This document shows positions 63,953-64,000 of a DNA stretch of 64,000 bases, one piece after another. Both the position numbers and the translations under genes were made by a program. Position 1 is the first letter of the stretch. Each line of letters opens with the position of its first letter. The stretch is from Dysgonomonas sp. 25 (GTDB taxonomy: Bacteria > Bacteroidota > Bacteroidia > Bacteroidales > Dysgonomonadaceae): assembly GCF_010501075.1 (NCBI RefSeq), contig NZ_QVMN01000013.1, forward strand, positions 1-64,000, written 5' to 3'. The notes under the pieces were generated by a model. It saw only the letters and a list, made by a program, of their open reading frames with translations, was not told the DNA's origin and made no database searches.

Positions 63953-64000
63953 ATATATATTTTTGGATAAACAGCAAAATATCCCTTTCTTTGTCAAATG
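63953..64000 (+). repeat. Edge of a fourth FISUMP cassette
   Basis: The last about 40 bases (tggataaacagcaaaatatc and ccctttctttgtcaaatg) are the reverse complement of 49727-49764 in cassette 3, differing at few bases. A further cassette in + orientation probably follows outside the window. Confidence 0.75.

Noticed and set aside
1-64000. CRISPR array or reverse transcriptase
   Set aside because: No regularly spaced direct repeats with unique spacers and no RT motif were found; the repeats present are palindromic intergenic elements and cassettes.

Overview
The window looks like chromosome of a Bacteroidales bacterium, possibly Dysgonomonadaceae. The signs are TAnnTTTG-type -7 promoter boxes, a SusC/SusD polysaccharide-utilisation locus, several TonB-dependent receptors, a large secreted alpha-2-macroglobulin, FISUMP-domain secreted proteins, GIN-domain envelope proteins and a P63C gene. 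The genus is inference; no rRNA is present.

Layout. 1-2.2 kb: secreted FISUMP protein inside a dispersed cassette. 2.3-11.3 kb: MscS-like channel, alpha-2-macroglobulin with a SusC-like insert, TonB receptor. 11.5-13.7 kb: second FISUMP cassette, inverted. 13.7-20.6 kb: low-molecular-weight phosphatase, malate dehydrogenase, LysR regulator divergent from a YeiH-type exporter, a secreted deacetylase/serine-hydrolase fusion, a DUF4143 ATPase. 20.7-33.8 kb: glycan locus, all leftward: SusC, SusD, GH30, surface glycan-binding protein, GH30, GH3. A membrane TPR/HTH regulator of the DUF6377 type lies upstream. The set resembles beta-1,6-glucan loci.

33.9-45.04 kb is an AT-rich genomic island ending exactly at the 3' end of tRNA-Lys(TTT). 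A 14-bp copy of the tRNA 3' end lies in the tail of a decayed site-specific recombinase on the far side, so the two probably mark attachment sites. Cargo: an IS1595-family element with perfect 18-bp ends and 8-bp target duplication, a Fic protein with palindromic operators, a frameshifted P63C gene, a transposase remnant, an HTH/AbiEii nucleotidyltransferase toxin-antitoxin pair, an IS1-family transposase, and the most interesting locus. That locus is a tightly overlapping operon for a ubiquitin-like conjugation system: multi-ubiquitin protein, E1-like ThiF enzyme with an N-terminal extension, DUF6527 Cys-rich protein, a 57-aa protein and a 70-aa Cys-rich protein. It is transcribed away from an XRE/ImmA-IrrE pair, and a candidate small RNA lies between them.

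45.1-64 kb returns to core genes: purF, third FISUMP cassette, glmS, a TonB receptor broken by one frameshift beside a His-rich small protein, uvrA, a DarT-like remnant followed by a DarG-like macro-domain protein, a ferredoxin/membrane protein/ECF sigma operon, and an ECF sigma/anti-sigma/GIN-domain operon. A fourth cassette edge starts in the last 50 bases.

Four single-gene frameshifts (recombinase, P63C twice, TonB receptor) are either real decay or assembly indels. Very long genes elsewhere are intact, which argues against a high overall error rate.
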